From assembly GCA_003167155.1 (NCBI GenBank), contig PMTY01000121.1, forward strand, positions 1 through 38,211: a DNA stretch of 38,211 nt, written 5' to 3'. The notes beneath the pieces were generated by a model. It did no database searches. It worked only from the letters and a program-made list of their open reading frames with translations, and had not been told where the DNA came from. Of this stretch, positions 1-8,330 are shown in pieces. Each line of letters begins with the position of its first letter. Positions within the stretch are counted from its first letter, which is position 1. The stretch is from Candidatus Cybelea tumulisoli. GTDB taxonomy: Bacteria > Vulcanimicrobiota > Vulcanimicrobiia > Vulcanimicrobiales > Vulcanimicrobiaceae. The position numbers and the translations under genes were made by a program.

Positions 1-1289
1 GAGCGCTCGATGTCGAGGATCCCGTGGATTGCCGTGATAAGGGGATGCTCTTCATTGAGCATCAGCGCGGTATTCGCGCGGCGCAACGTCTGTGCGGGCG
101 ATAAGCCTTCCAACGCGGTGAGGCGCAACGCTTGGCGCGCCGCGTTCATTGCGACCGACGCTTCGAGCCCGTGGCCGCCGACGTCGCCGATCGAGAGCGC
201 CATCTCAGTCTCGGAGATCGCAAATGCATCGTACCAGTCGCCGCCGACGCGCGACTCGCGTTCGGCGGGGCGGTAGGCGAAACTCAAATCGATTCGCGGA
301 TGCGACGGTAAGCGACCGGGGAGCAGCGCTCGCTGAAGGGTTGAGGCTACGCGTTGTTCCTGCTCGTACAGGCGCGAGTTGTCGATGGCGAGCGCCGCCC
401 GGCGCGCCAGCTCCTCGGCAATCTCCACCGTAAGTTCTGAGCGGCGCGATGCGGGATCGATATTGACCAGATGCAACGTGCCCCGAGTGCGGCCTCGCGC
501 GACCATCGGCACGATCAGCGCCGTGCCCAGGCCGGCCGCTTCGTAGATCGCCCGGTCCTCCGGATCGGGAACGTTCTCGCGCACGGCGCGCATCGTCGCT
601 TCATGATCGAGCGCTCGGCTCTGCGCCTTTCGCAGCACCTGCGGCGAGCCGAAGGCCGCGTTCCGCACGACGACGCTGCGCCCGACCACGTTTTCCAGGA
701 GCCTATTCAGCTCCGGATCGCTGTGGCGAACCGCTTCCACGACCAGCTCATCCTCAGGGGAGAGCGACTGAACCTGACACCAATCCGCAAACTCCGGCAC
801 GCAAAGCTCGGTAATTTTCTGCAGCACCTCTCGACCATCGAGCGTCGAGGCGAGAACCTCGCTTACGTGCGAGAGAAATCTATCGCGCTCTTCCAGGCGC
901 TTACGGTCATTGATGTCCGTTGCGGTCGCGAAGAGGCGAACGACGGAACCGTCTTGCGCGCGCACGGCCACCGCACGCTCCAGAAACCAATAGTACTCGC
1001 CGGATCTCGAGCAGATTCGCGCCTCGACCGAAAAGTCGCTGCCGCCTCGCGTGGCGGCCCGCCATCCGGCTTCGACTGCGGCCCGGTCGTCGGGATGAAG
1101 CGCCTGCAGCCAGCCGTCGTTCTCAAACGTCTGCGCTTCGCTGAAGCCGGTAAACTCGAACCAACGGCGATTGAAGTAGTCGATCTTGCCGTTGGGACCC
1201 GCCGTGCAGATGATCTGTGGAATTGCGTCGGCAAGCATACGAAGCATGCGCTCGTGGTCCATAGCATCGGCTCGCGCTCGCTCGAGCAT
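1..1289 (-). CDS. PAS-GAF-SpoIIE (PP2C-type) serine phosphatase, partial
   Basis: Signal-transduction phosphatase read from the reverse strand; the C-terminal end runs off the window at base 1, so roughly 429 residues are present. Residues about 10-130 form a PAS domain (FNRRWFEFTGFSE, then a PAC-like end reading FATATDINDRKRLEERD). Residues about 140-305 form a GAF domain ending in AIDNSRLYEQEQRVA. A SpoIIE/PP2C catalytic domain follows, with the metal-binding motif VGGDWYDAF near residue 350 and IGDVGGHGLEAS after it. This layout is typical of RsbU-like phosphatases that dephosphorylate anti-sigma-factor antagonists after sensing a small ligand or redox cue; the cue is not visible. The first ATG directly follows an in-frame TAG at 1290-1292; a second ATG lies at 1262. 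No clear ribosome binding site precedes either. No partner STAS or HATPase gene lies within the window. Confidence 0.88.
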   Translation of the reverse strand, partial: MLERARADAMDHERMLRMLADAIPQIICTAGPNGKIDYFNRRWFEFTGFSEAQTFENDGWLQALHPDDRAAVEAGWRAATRGGSDFSVEARICSRSGEYYWFLERAVAVRAQDGSVVRLFATATDINDRKRLEERDRFLSHVSEVLASTLDGREVLQKITELCVPEFADWCQVQSLSPEDELVVEAVRHSDPELNRLLENVVGRSVVVRNAAFGSPQVLRKAQSRALDHEATMRAVRENVPDPEDRAIYEAAGLGTALIVPMVARGRTRGTLHLVNIDPASRRSELTVEIAEELARRAALAIDNSRLYEQEQRVASTLQRALLPGRLPSHPRIDLSFAYRPAERESRVGGDWYDAFAISETEMALSIGDVGGHGLEASVAMNAARQALRLTALEGLSPAQTLRRANTALMLNEEHPLITAIHGILDIER

Positions 1290-1370
1290 CTAGCAACAAA
1301 GACCACAGCGCATAGGCATAAGGAACCCCCGACCAGGTTTTCCCAAGGGGGGCAAACTCTAAACGCCTAG

Positions 1371-1385
1371 GAGCCCTACAGGCTC
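1371..1385. terminator. Short hairpin downstream of the exonuclease gene
   Basis: GAGCC-CTACA-GGCTC forms a 5-bp stem with a 5-nt loop just beyond the stop of the reverse-strand exonuclease gene. There is no strong T-run after it on that strand, so it is at best a weak terminator. Confidence 0.25.
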
Positions 1386-1397
1386 TTGGCGCGGGAA

Positions 1398-1970
1398 TCA
1401 GCTCGATTCCATCACGACGAAGGCCTCACGGCGAGTGAACCGTTTCCAGGATTCGTCGGCGAAGCGGGCGCGAAAGCGGCGCCGGCATGCGATGAGGATG
1501 TGCGCGCTGACCAACGCGTCGCCGAGGGCGCGATGCGCTTCAAACTCTTCGCCGGCAGCTCGATCGATGTCCAGGAATCGCCGCAGCGTCTGATTCTTAT
1601 GGTTGGGCGCTTCGGGAAACAGCGCTCGCGCGAGCAGCATCGTGCAGAGCCCTTTCCGCCCGACTGATGGCCCCACGAAGGACAGGTCGAATCGCGCGCA
1701 ATGGGCCGCGACGACACGGCCTTTGCACCGCCGCCGCAAAAGTTCGAGCGCCCGGCCGAGGCGCGGTGCGCCGCCGACCATCTCGTCGGTGATGCCGTGC
1801 ACCGCGGTCGCATGGGCCGGAATGGCCATGCCTGGGTCGACCAGCGTTGCCCAGCGTCCCACGACCCGCTCGCCGTCGATCAGCGCGCATGCGACCTCAA
1901 CGATCCGATCGCGCGCAGCGCTAAACCCCGTGGTTTCAACGTCGATGACTGCGTACCGCTCCCGTTGCAT
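1398..1970 (-). CDS. DnaQ-like 3'-5' exonuclease (DEDDh family)
   Basis: Predicted 190-residue exonuclease of the RNase T/DNA polymerase III epsilon fold. Exo I is AVIDVETTG (residues 7-15, supplying the Asp and Glu metal ligands), Exo II is AHCARFDLSFV (about 94-104), and Exo III is HRALGDA (about 146-152), supplying the final His and Asp, so all DEDDh residues appear present. The length is that of a stand-alone exonuclease domain with no polymerase or UvrC-like fusion, so a proofreading or repair/RNA trimming role cannot be separated from sequence alone. It starts at the ATG at 1968-1970 and overlaps the 3' end of the upstream gene by 35 bp, suggesting translational coupling as the last gene of a reverse-strand run. 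Confidence 0.88.
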   Translation of the reverse strand: MQRERYAVIDVETTGFSAARDRIVEVACALIDGERVVGRWATLVDPGMAIPAHATAVHGITDEMVGGAPRLGRALELLRRRCKGRVVAAHCARFDLSFVGPSVGRKGLCTMLLARALFPEAPNHKNQTLRRFLDIDRAAGEEFEAHRALGDALVSAHILIACRRRFRARFADESWKRFTRREAFVVMESS

Positions 1971-3306
1971 GGCGCCATGATCGCTGGTCTGAGTGCCAGA
2001 CGTATGGCAGTTTGTTCGGGGGCGCGCTCCGCAGGAAGGCGAAGGGGTTGGCGGCGCCGGCAGCCAGGATGTACCAAGCCGTTGCGCCTACGTGCAGCGA
2101 TGCAAAATACTTATCGACGTCGCAATCGCTCAGGCCGTTCTTCGACGCAGCGATGATGCCGAGACCGTCACCGTTGGGGCCATTCGTCTGAGCGTACTCG
2201 ATGTCGCTGACGTAGGTTTGCGATTGAGACGGGTCGCCGGATTCGTTGCGCAGCTCGAGTGCGTCGGCGAGGTGCGCGGTACCCTCGAACCACACGCCGG
2301 AGCGATCGCCGCTGCAGAAGCTCACGCCGCTGAAGCCGCCTTCGGTCACCGCTAAGTTCGTGACGTCCCAGCTGGGCGCCGCGGCCCAATCCGGATTTTG
2401 AAAGGCAAGGTAACTCCACGAGTTGACGTCCTCGGGCTTGAAGGACTTGTTCGGCGTGATACCGTCGTCGCCGGTTCCGACGTAGAAACGCCCGTCGCCC
2501 GAATCCCACATCGAGCCCACGAACCGTTCGGCCCATGCGGCGTTCGTCGTCCATTCGGTCTCTCCGGACTCCGCGGCCAGCATCGTAAAGAACGCGTAGA
2601 TGTCGATGTTGTGCTCGGTCGACTTCCACTCAATCTTTTTGCCGCTCGCGGTATAGCCGCCGGTATAGCCACCGTGGCCGCGCGTGTCGTAGGTGTTGTT
2701 CTGCAGCCAGTTCGCGATCGCAAGCGCGCCATTCAAGAATGAGGTGTTCGACGTCTTTGCGTAGAGTTGAACGAGTGCCTGTCCGACCCATGCCATGTTG
2801 CCGACGTCGCTGGTGTTGTCGTCAACCTTGATGTCGCCTGGATCGCGCAGCGGCTTTGGGCCGTACGCCGCGCGCAAGCGGCCGTCTCCGGCCTTATCGT
2901 AGGTTTGAAGGTAGAGGAATGCGTTACCGACGACTTTCGACCGCGCGACGTCGTCGGGCGAGCCTTGCGCCAAGAGCGCGTCGATGAAGAGCGCATCGTC
3001 GTACGTGACCGCAGCCTTGAAACTCCGAAGCGGGCCGCCGTCAAAGCTCTGCACGAGCCGCGTCGCCGAACCCTTAGCGTACTTGTCCATCATCAGACGA
3101 AGGAACTCGTAAGCATCCGCTACGCTTCCCGACGACGACCCGGCGCGCTGCACGGCCGGTTTGACCGGCGAGAATGAAGCCCCGTAGGGCGAACCGCCGG
3201 AGCACGCCAGGGCTGCAAGCAGTAAGCCGGCGGCGATTGCCGCCGCGGCACCAGCCGCTAACGAGGCCCGCGGCTTCACGATTTCTTCATGCCTTCGGTT
3301 TACCAT
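1936..3306 (-). CDS. Putative lipoprotein with six-hairpin glycosidase-like fold
   Basis: Secreted protein of about 456 residues. The N-terminus has a basic patch followed by a long Ala/Leu-rich hydrophobic stretch ending in LLLAALAC-SGG, which looks like a lipoprotein signal peptide although the -3 residue is Ala rather than the usual Leu. The mature part is rich in helices with repeated aromatic signatures (AYEFLRLMMDKY, NMAWVGQALVQLY, ALAIANWLQNNT, STEHNIDIYAFFTML, SSWSYLAFQNPDW-like segments), the pattern of (alpha/alpha)6-barrel glycoside hydrolases or epimerases. I do not recognise the exact family and cannot assign a substrate or catalytic acid. ATG at 3304-3306 is chosen; a GTG at 3277-3279 would give a more typical short n-region (M-KPR). 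The 3' end overlaps the exonuclease gene by 35 bp. Confidence 0.75.
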   Translation of the reverse strand: MVNRRHEEIVKPRASLAAGAAAAIAAGLLLAALACSGGSPYGASFSPVKPAVQRAGSSSGSVADAYEFLRLMMDKYAKGSATRLVQSFDGGPLRSFKAAVTYDDALFIDALLAQGSPDDVARSKVVGNAFLYLQTYDKAGDGRLRAAYGPKPLRDPGDIKVDDNTSDVGNMAWVGQALVQLYAKTSNTSFLNGALAIANWLQNNTYDTRGHGGYTGGYTASGKKIEWKSTEHNIDIYAFFTMLAAESGETEWTTNAAWAERFVGSMWDSGDGRFYVGTGDDGITPNKSFKPEDVNSWSYLAFQNPDWAAAPSWDVTNLAVTEGGFSGVSFCSGDRSGVWFEGTAHLADALELRNESGDPSQSQTYVSDIEYAQTNGPNGDGLGIIAASKNGLSDCDVDKYFASLHVGATAWYILAAGAANPFAFLRSAPPNKLPYVWHSDQRSWRHATGAVRSHRR

Positions 3307-3386
3307 CGGTTCATACGGTCTGAGATGCCGCGCAACGTACGGTTGCACGTGTCTGGGGGAAACCGAGCGCCGCGGCACCTCGACCG

Positions 3387-3707
3387 TTACTCGCCGGGCG
3401 GGTGATACCTGACCGGTCTCTTGACGGCCTCGTCGACCTCTTCGGGGGGTATGAGGACGGTCGACCTCGTGCGTATCGAACCCGAAGCGCTCACGGCCAA
3501 ACCAATCGCGGATGCGGCGACTTGGTCCGGAAGATCGATAATGAGGATCGCATCCTCGTCACCAAAGGTGAAATAAAACGCCTCAAGCTTTCCGCCTAGC
3601 GGAGCCAGCAGCTCTTCGACGGCTCTGCGGCGCGCGGTACCGCCGCTTTTCAACAGGCCCCTTGCGCCTTCGGCGGTGTACGAGGCGTGAATCAAATATT
3701 TTGGCAT
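3387..3707 (-). CDS. GYD domain-containing protein
   Basis: Small 106-residue cytoplasmic protein. It begins MPKYLIHASYT, continues with a helix rich in Arg and Glu (GLLKSGGTARRRAVEELLAPLGGKLE), then a beta-rich half with FYFTFGDEDAILIIDLPD. This is the ferredoxin-like dimeric alpha/beta pattern of the GYD family, where the G-x-D tripeptide in the FGDEDA region gives the family its name. Biochemical function of the family is not established. The start is strongly supported: a GGAGG lies 9 nt before the ATG, immediately after the multicopper oxidase stop, with only 15 bp between the two genes. Co-transcription with the oxidase is therefore likely. Confidence 0.85.
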   Translation of the reverse strand: MPKYLIHASYTAEGARGLLKSGGTARRRAVEELLAPLGGKLEAFYFTFGDEDAILIIDLPDQVAASAIGLAVSASGSIRTRSTVLIPPEEVDEAVKRPVRYHPPGE

Positions 3708-3722
3708 TGGGTAGCCTCCGTT

Positions 3723-5147
3723 TTAGGTTATGTAGACGAGTTCGGTCATCATGCCGTCGTTCATATGGATCTCATTGTGACAGTGCAGCAGCCAACGCCC
3801 GGGCGATGAATCGGCGGTAAACCGCCACGTCGCGGTGCCGTTTGCGGAAACGAGCGATCCATCTTTGGCGAGCGGCCGCAGCAGCGGCATCTCGTTGACT
3901 TCCGTGAGCATAAAGATGTGGCCGTGCAGGTGCATCGGGTGATCCATCTCGCTAGTATTGCGAAAGCGCACCGTGACCACTTCGCCGTGGCGCACGCGCA
4001 ATTTTGGCGTGCTCGGCCAGATCTTGCCCTCGATCGTCCACCGCGAGCTCCCCCAACCTCCGCCGCCCAGCACGAGATCGTATGTTGCCCGCGCCTCCAT
4101 CGCCGGCTTCGTCTGCGCTCCGACGCCGCCGGCAGCCTCATAGGTAAAGAGGCGCAAACCGTCGAGCATCGGCGACTCCGTCTGCGCCGGCGCATTTTCC
4201 ATGCCCTCGGTATACAGCATAACGGCCTGCTGCGACTCGAGCGGATCGCTCGAAATGCCTTGCAGCAGAAACGCCCCCGCCTTGCGCACTTCAAAAAACG
4301 CGTCGTACCGTTCGCCCCCACCGATGCGAAGGGCGTCGACCGTTAGCGCCTGCGCGAGAGGATTACCGTCGGCGTGCGTAACGACGAGCTCGTGTCCGGC
4401 AAGCCGAACGTAGCGAGTCTGCGTCGGGCTCGCGTTGAGCAGACGTAAGCGCACGCGATCGCCGAGGTGCACCGCAAGCTTCTTGCCGTTCGGATACGTC
4501 GCACCGTTGATGCAATGCGCGGCATAAGCGACTTCGTCCCCCATCCGGGCATGCATCATTTGCATGCTCTGCCCCGACCCCATCGGGTCGCTCATCGGCG
4601 CCGCGCTCACGCCCTGCATCGCCGCTTCCATCGACCTCCACCTCGGTACGTCGTGAAAGACGAGCGCAAACTCGCGGTCCGCCGGCTCGTCGTTGGGGTC
4701 CTCGACGACGAACATGCCGAAGAGCCCGCGCGCCGAGGCTAAGCTGAAGGCGTGGTCGTGGTACCAGCGCGTACCGGGCGGTCCGGGCGCAAAGTCGTAG
4801 ACGAAAGAACCACCACGCCGGACCGCCGGTTGGGTGACGCCGGCGGCACCATCCATATCGTTGGGCAGAAGCATGCCGTGCCAGTGGATGCTCGTTGGTA
4901 CGTTTACGCCGCTGACATAGCGAACGCGAACGCGCTGGCCGTGCACGACGCGCAAGAGCGGTCCGGGAATCGTACCGTTATACGCCAGCCCGGAAAAATG
5001 CAAGCTGGGCCCGGGTGAGAACCCAACCGGTGACGACCGCAGCGTGACGTCCACGACGTCGCTTGCCAACGCGCGCCGCGTCAACCGTGGTATCGAAGCT
5101 ACCGCCAACATGCCGGCGCCGGCACGTAAGAAATTGCCCCGCTTCAT
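3723..5147 (-). CDS. Multicopper oxidase (CueO/laccase-like) with Met-rich segment
   Basis: Exported 474-residue oxidase that should couple one-electron oxidation of a substrate to O2 reduction. The N-terminus MKRGNFLRAG plus a short hydrophobic stretch and RRALA looks like an export signal, possibly Tat-like but without a clean twin Arg in the canonical position. All four copper motifs are present: HWHG (H88, H90), WYHDH (H130, H132), HPMHLHGH (about 400), and HCHNEIHMNDGM (residues 455-466: Cys456, His461, Met466 for the type 1 site). Residues 173-202 carry eight Met (M173, 177, 185, 189, 195, 197, 198, 202), recalling the Met-rich insert of cuprous oxidases such as CueO. The chosen ATG has GGTGA 5 nt upstream; a much longer open frame upstream lacks a plausible signal. 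A lipoprotein gene ends 14 bp upstream. Confidence 0.93.
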   Translation of the reverse strand: MKRGNFLRAGAGMLAVASIPRLTRRALASDVVDVTLRSSPVGFSPGPSLHFSGLAYNGTIPGPLLRVVHGQRVRVRYVSGVNVPTSIHWHGMLLPNDMDGAAGVTQPAVRRGGSFVYDFAPGPPGTRWYHDHAFSLASARGLFGMFVVEDPNDEPADREFALVFHDVPRWRSMEAAMQGVSAAPMSDPMGSGQSMQMMHARMGDEVAYAAHCINGATYPNGKKLAVHLGDRVRLRLLNASPTQTRYVRLAGHELVVTHADGNPLAQALTVDALRIGGGERYDAFFEVRKAGAFLLQGISSDPLESQQAVMLYTEGMENAPAQTESPMLDGLRLFTYEAAGGVGAQTKPAMEARATYDLVLGGGGWGSSRWTIEGKIWPSTPKLRVRHGEVVTVRFRNTSEMDHPMHLHGHIFMLTEVNEMPLLRPLAKDGSLVSANGTATWRFTADSSPGRWLLHCHNEIHMNDGMMTELVYIT

Positions 5148-5161
5148 CGCTTCACCGAGCG

Positions 5162-5632
5162 TCACTCTACCCGCAGCGGCGCCTCTTCGACGGCTTCGTC
5201 GCCGGGCGTGTTTCGCGCGATGATGTAAAGCTCGTACCCATGATACCGTGACAACGGCGGCAGCTCGAGCACGCGCATGTGAAAATGGTAGATTCCGGGC
5301 GCCAGCCGCGTGCTGTCGATCGAAAAGGCGGCCGTGCGGACTTCGACCGACGCAACGTTGCTGCTTCCCACGATTGTCCCGTCGAACCACGTTCCCGGCC
5401 GAAGGGTCAGCGTCGAAAACCAGATGCGTACGATGCGTGGCGGAGCGTTCGGCTTCGCGATCGGAACGGCCGGCAGCACGCGCGGCCTCGTACTCGAAAC
5501 GACGAGATTTGGCGGAATGGTAAGCGGTTTGGGCGAACACGCGCTAAGACAACAAAGCGCCCCGATCACCAATGTTGAAAGTGCGCTATGAGAAGGGTTT
5601 CGAGACGAGTAGAAGGATGACTTCCGATACAT
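5162..5632 (-). CDS. Small lipoprotein preceding the multicopper oxidase
   Basis: Predicted 156-residue lipoprotein: MYRKSSFYSSRNPSHS, then a hydrophobic core STLVIGALCC and the lipobox LSAC. The mature region is beta-rich with a WFDGTIVGSSNVASVEVRT segment followed by GIYHFHMRVLELPP, which looks like an Ig/Ig-like sandwich; two His (HFH) and a Tyr-rich strand follow. I do not recognise a named family. It sits 14 bp upstream of the multicopper oxidase on the same strand, so it may anchor, metallate or otherwise assist that enzyme; this is inference from position. The only ATG that gives a signal peptide is at 5630-5632, and it shares two bases with the ATG of the divergent membrane-protein gene. 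Confidence 0.72.
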   Translation of the reverse strand: MYRKSSFYSSRNPSHSALSTLVIGALCCLSACSPKPLTIPPNLVVSSTRPRVLPAVPIAKPNAPPRIVRIWFSTLTLRPGTWFDGTIVGSSNVASVEVRTAAFSIDSTRLAPGIYHFHMRVLELPPLSRYHGYELYIIARNTPGDEAVEEAPLRVE

Positions 5633-6749
5633 GAAGCTTATGGATTTGCTTTCCCCTCGAGCAGAAGCCGGGCCTTCCCTGCCCCGCCTCGACGTCGTCG
5701 TCGAGCGCTTGGCCGAGCCCAGCCGCCTCGATTGGCTGGCGACCTTCGCAGGCCTCTGGATTATGACGGGCCTCTTCATCGACGCGCACCAGCATCTTTT
5801 TCTCGCCGTCGAATCCTTCCTCAATCCGTGGCACATGACGATGTACAGCGGCGCGGTCTTTGCGCTGGCCGTCTTAGGCGTGACTATTTGGCGCAACTAC
5901 CCCCGCGCCGGCTCCTTTTGGAAGGCGATTCCGGCGGGCTATTCGCAGAGCGTCGTGGGAGTGGCGGTGCTGTTGCTGGGAGGCGCGCTCGACTTCGTTT
6001 GGCACGCGATCTTTGGCTTCGAGCACCAGCTGGATCTGCTGCTCAGTCCGCCACATCTCTTTTTGCTTACGGGCCTCTTCTTCTTGATTACCGGGCCCGT
6101 GCGCAGCGCGCTCGCGCGTCCGCAAGGCACGCGTCTGGCCGACCAGCTTCCGATGTTGATTTCGCTCGGACTCGCTTTCGAAATCATTCAGTTCGTCACG
6201 CAATACGGCTTCTATCCCGAGGCCTTGATGCGCGACCATCCGCTTCCTCAGGTCGCGTTCCAAAGCGAGCAGTTCGTTCTTTCCGTCTTCCTCTTCTATA
6301 AACAGGCACTCGAAATCGCGATCGTGATTTGGCAGAGCGTGCTGCTTGCCGCTGCGGTGCTTTATCTCTGTGCCGGCAGGCGACTGGCCTTCGGCGCCCT
6401 CGCCGTTCTTTGTGTCGTGGAAAAGCTTTGGGTCGGCGGCGAGCTCTCGAGGGATCTCAAAGAGCTTCTGCTCATCGTGCTGGCCTCGATCGCAGCGGGG
6501 CTCATCGGGGATTTTCTCGTTGCGAAGCTGCGCCCGACGGTCCGCAACCCCAACGCGTTTAGAATCTTGGGCTTCGCGGTTCCCTCGGCGTATTTTGCGG
6601 CGTACTTTGCGTTCGCCGTCCCGATGTTCGGTGGAACGTGGTGGGACGCTAGCTTCGTCTTTGGATCGATTATCGAAGCCGGCATCGTCGGCCTCTGCAT
6701 CAGCCAACTCTTTCTCGCAGGATCGCAAACGGCTTCGAATACGGCATGA
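5631..6749 (+). CDS. Polytopic membrane protein with conserved-looking His/Asp motifs
   Basis: Integral membrane protein of 372 residues with about eight to nine hydrophobic segments. The N-terminal third carries acidic and His residues at helix edges: D51-A-H53-Q-H55, NPWH68, DFVWH125 and GFEH132, SPPH142. The spacing recalls a family of uncharacterised bacterial membrane proteins with D-H, PWH and PPHL signatures; from memory these occur mostly in Actinobacteria and no function is established. Clustered His/Asp in adjacent helices suggests a metal or haem site, and the divergent neighbour is a multicopper oxidase operon, so a copper or respiratory link is plausible but unproven. The start at 5631 has only a weak AAGG upstream; an alternative ATG lies at 5640. 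The gene overlaps the next by ATGA. Confidence 0.72.
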   Translation: MKLMDLLSPRAEAGPSLPRLDVVVERLAEPSRLDWLATFAGLWIMTGLFIDAHQHLFLAVESFLNPWHMTMYSGAVFALAVLGVTIWRNYPRAGSFWKAIPAGYSQSVVGVAVLLLGGALDFVWHAIFGFEHQLDLLLSPPHLFLLTGLFFLITGPVRSALARPQGTRLADQLPMLISLGLAFEIIQFVTQYGFYPEALMRDHPLPQVAFQSEQFVLSVFLFYKQALEIAIVIWQSVLLAAAVLYLCAGRRLAFGALAVLCVVEKLWVGGELSRDLKELLLIVLASIAAGLIGDFLVAKLRPTVRNPNAFRILGFAVPSAYFAAYFAFAVPMFGGTWWDASFVFGSIIEAGIVGLCISQLFLAGSQTASNTA

Positions 6750-8290
6750 AGCTTCGGCTTCATCCCAGCGCGTACGCGCTCGCGCTTGCCACAACCGCCT
6801 TGCATCTCGCCGTGTGTCACCGTTTTGGATATTATCGCGACGAGCTCTATTTCATCGACTGCGCGAAACACTTGGCTTGGGGGTACGTAGACCAGCCGCC
6901 GCTTACGCCGTTCGTCACGTGGCTAACGGCCCCGCTGGGATATCCGGTTTGGGGGTTGCGTTTCTTCCCCGCGATACTATCGGGCGTTACCGTGCTCTAT
7001 GGTTGTGCGATCGCGCGAGAGCTGCGCGGCGGCGCGTTTGCCCAGGCGCTGACCGGTTTGACGATCGTTCTGGCCCCGGGATTGATGGGCATCGCTTACG
7101 GCCTTTCCACCGAACTTCTTTCGCCGGCGGCGTGGACGGTTTTGATCTATTTGACGATTCGGCTGGTCAAGACGCAAGACGCCCGGCTGTACGTCGCGAT
7201 CGCCCTGGTCGTAACGCTCGCAATGTATGCCAAATACTCGATCGCCGCGTGTGCCTTGGCTTTGGTGGCCGGATTGCTGCTGACCGGCCACGCGAATCTG
7301 CTGCGGTCGCGCTGGCTGCTGCTCGGCGTCTTGTTGACGGCACTGCTGGTAATGCCTAACGCGCTCTGGCAAATCCGGCACGGCTTCCCAATGCTCGAAG
7401 TGCTGCACAACGACCAACTCAACCGCCACGCGCTTCGCAACGGCATGGCCGACGAATCGCCAAACCGGTGGATCAACGCGCTCTACATGTTCGCGCTGCA
7501 GTTCATGTATCAAAATCCGCTCTTCGCACCGGTATGGGTTTGGGGATTGGTCTGGTTGTGGCGGGAAAAGGCTTACCGCTATCTCACCGTTGCCTATCTC
7601 TTGCTGCTGGGACTCCTGGTTGCCAGCATCGGCCGGGGCTACTATATTCAAGGTTTCTATCCCGCCCTCTTTGCCGCGGGCGCGGTGGCAATCGAAGCCG
7701 CATTGAGCGCGAAGCCGTCGCGCTATAGAGTTGCGCTACTGACGGCGATCTTCATCGCCGGCTTGCCGATGTTTCCACTCTCGCTTCCCATTCTGCCGCT
7801 TCCGGAGTACATGGCCTACGAGCGCGCAATCGGGTTGAGCCGCCCTGCTCCGCCGGACGGCAAGAGCCATCTGATCAATCCGATGTTCGCCGACCAGCTC
7901 GGCTGGAAAACGATGACGCAAACGGTCGCGGGCGCGTATTGGTCGCTGCCCACACCGCAACGCAGGATCACTGCGGTCTTTGCAGACCGCTACGCATACG
8001 CCGGCGCGCTCGATTATTACGGGCCGCGCTACGGACTGCCGGCCGTCATCAGTCCGAACAACTCCTACTATCTCTGGGGCACGCGCGGCTATAGCAGCCG
8101 GTCGGTCTTAGCCGTCGGCGCAACCGACTATTGGCTGCTGCTGCACTGGTTCGGGAGCGTTCGCCAGATAGCGGTCTACCGCAACGATTACCGCTGGATG
8201 CTCGAAGGTCCGCTGCCGATTTATCTCTGCACGCAGCCGCGCGTTCCGCTGGCCACGATGTGGCCGGCGCTGAAGTATTACGGCCTTTAA
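6746..8290 (+). CDS. GT39/ArnT-like polyprenyl-phosphate-dependent glycosyltransferase
   Basis: Membrane glycosyltransferase of 514 residues in the PMT_2/GT-C class, which transfers a sugar from a lipid carrier to an acceptor outside the inner membrane. After the first helix comes the signature GYYRDELYFIDCAKHLAWGYVDQPPLTPF (stated here by key residues: Tyr-Arg-Asp-Glu in the first periplasmic loop, then GYVDQPP), with the Asp-Glu pair expected to be catalytic. About ten to twelve transmembrane helices follow, then a soluble-looking C-terminal tail from about residue 400. Acceptor (protein, lipid A or glycan) cannot be read from sequence. The ATG overlaps the stop of the previous gene (ATGA), so the two are translationally coupled. 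Confidence 0.87.
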   Translation: MKLRLHPSAYALALATTALHLAVCHRFGYYRDELYFIDCAKHLAWGYVDQPPLTPFVTWLTAPLGYPVWGLRFFPAILSGVTVLYGCAIARELRGGAFAQALTGLTIVLAPGLMGIAYGLSTELLSPAAWTVLIYLTIRLVKTQDARLYVAIALVVTLAMYAKYSIAACALALVAGLLLTGHANLLRSRWLLLGVLLTALLVMPNALWQIRHGFPMLEVLHNDQLNRHALRNGMADESPNRWINALYMFALQFMYQNPLFAPVWVWGLVWLWREKAYRYLTVAYLLLLGLLVASIGRGYYIQGFYPALFAAGAVAIEAALSAKPSRYRVALLTAIFIAGLPMFPLSLPILPLPEYMAYERAIGLSRPAPPDGKSHLINPMFADQLGWKTMTQTVAGAYWSLPTPQRRITAVFADRYAYAGALDYYGPRYGLPAVISPNNSYYLWGTRGYSSRSVLAVGATDYWLLLHWFGSVRQIAVYRNDYRWMLEGPLPIYLCTQPRVPLATMWPALKYYGL

Positions 8291-8307
8291 ATAAGCCGGC
8301 GCGGAAG

Positions 8308-8321
8308 GAAGGAATTCCTTC
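8308..8321. repeat. 14-bp perfect palindrome before a membrane-protein gene
   Basis: GAAGGAATTCCTTC is a perfect inverted repeat without a loop, lying 10 bp before the ATG at 8331 in the short gap after the glycosyltransferase gene. It could be an operator for a dimeric regulator or a small hairpin occluding the ribosome binding region, since it contains the only purine-rich stretch upstream of the start. Confidence 0.4.
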
Positions 8322-8330
8322 ATTTATGGT

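Noticed and set aside
471-1370. Long forward open frame (299 codons) over the phosphatase gene
   Set aside because: It is antisense to clear PAS, GAF and SpoIIE homology, has a low-complexity Arg/Ala composition and no recognisable domain.
5148-5540. 131-residue N-terminal extension of the multicopper oxidase
   Set aside because: The extension overlaps the lipoprotein gene, is Arg/Ser-rich without a signal, and the internal ATG at 5147 has a ribosome binding site and export signal.
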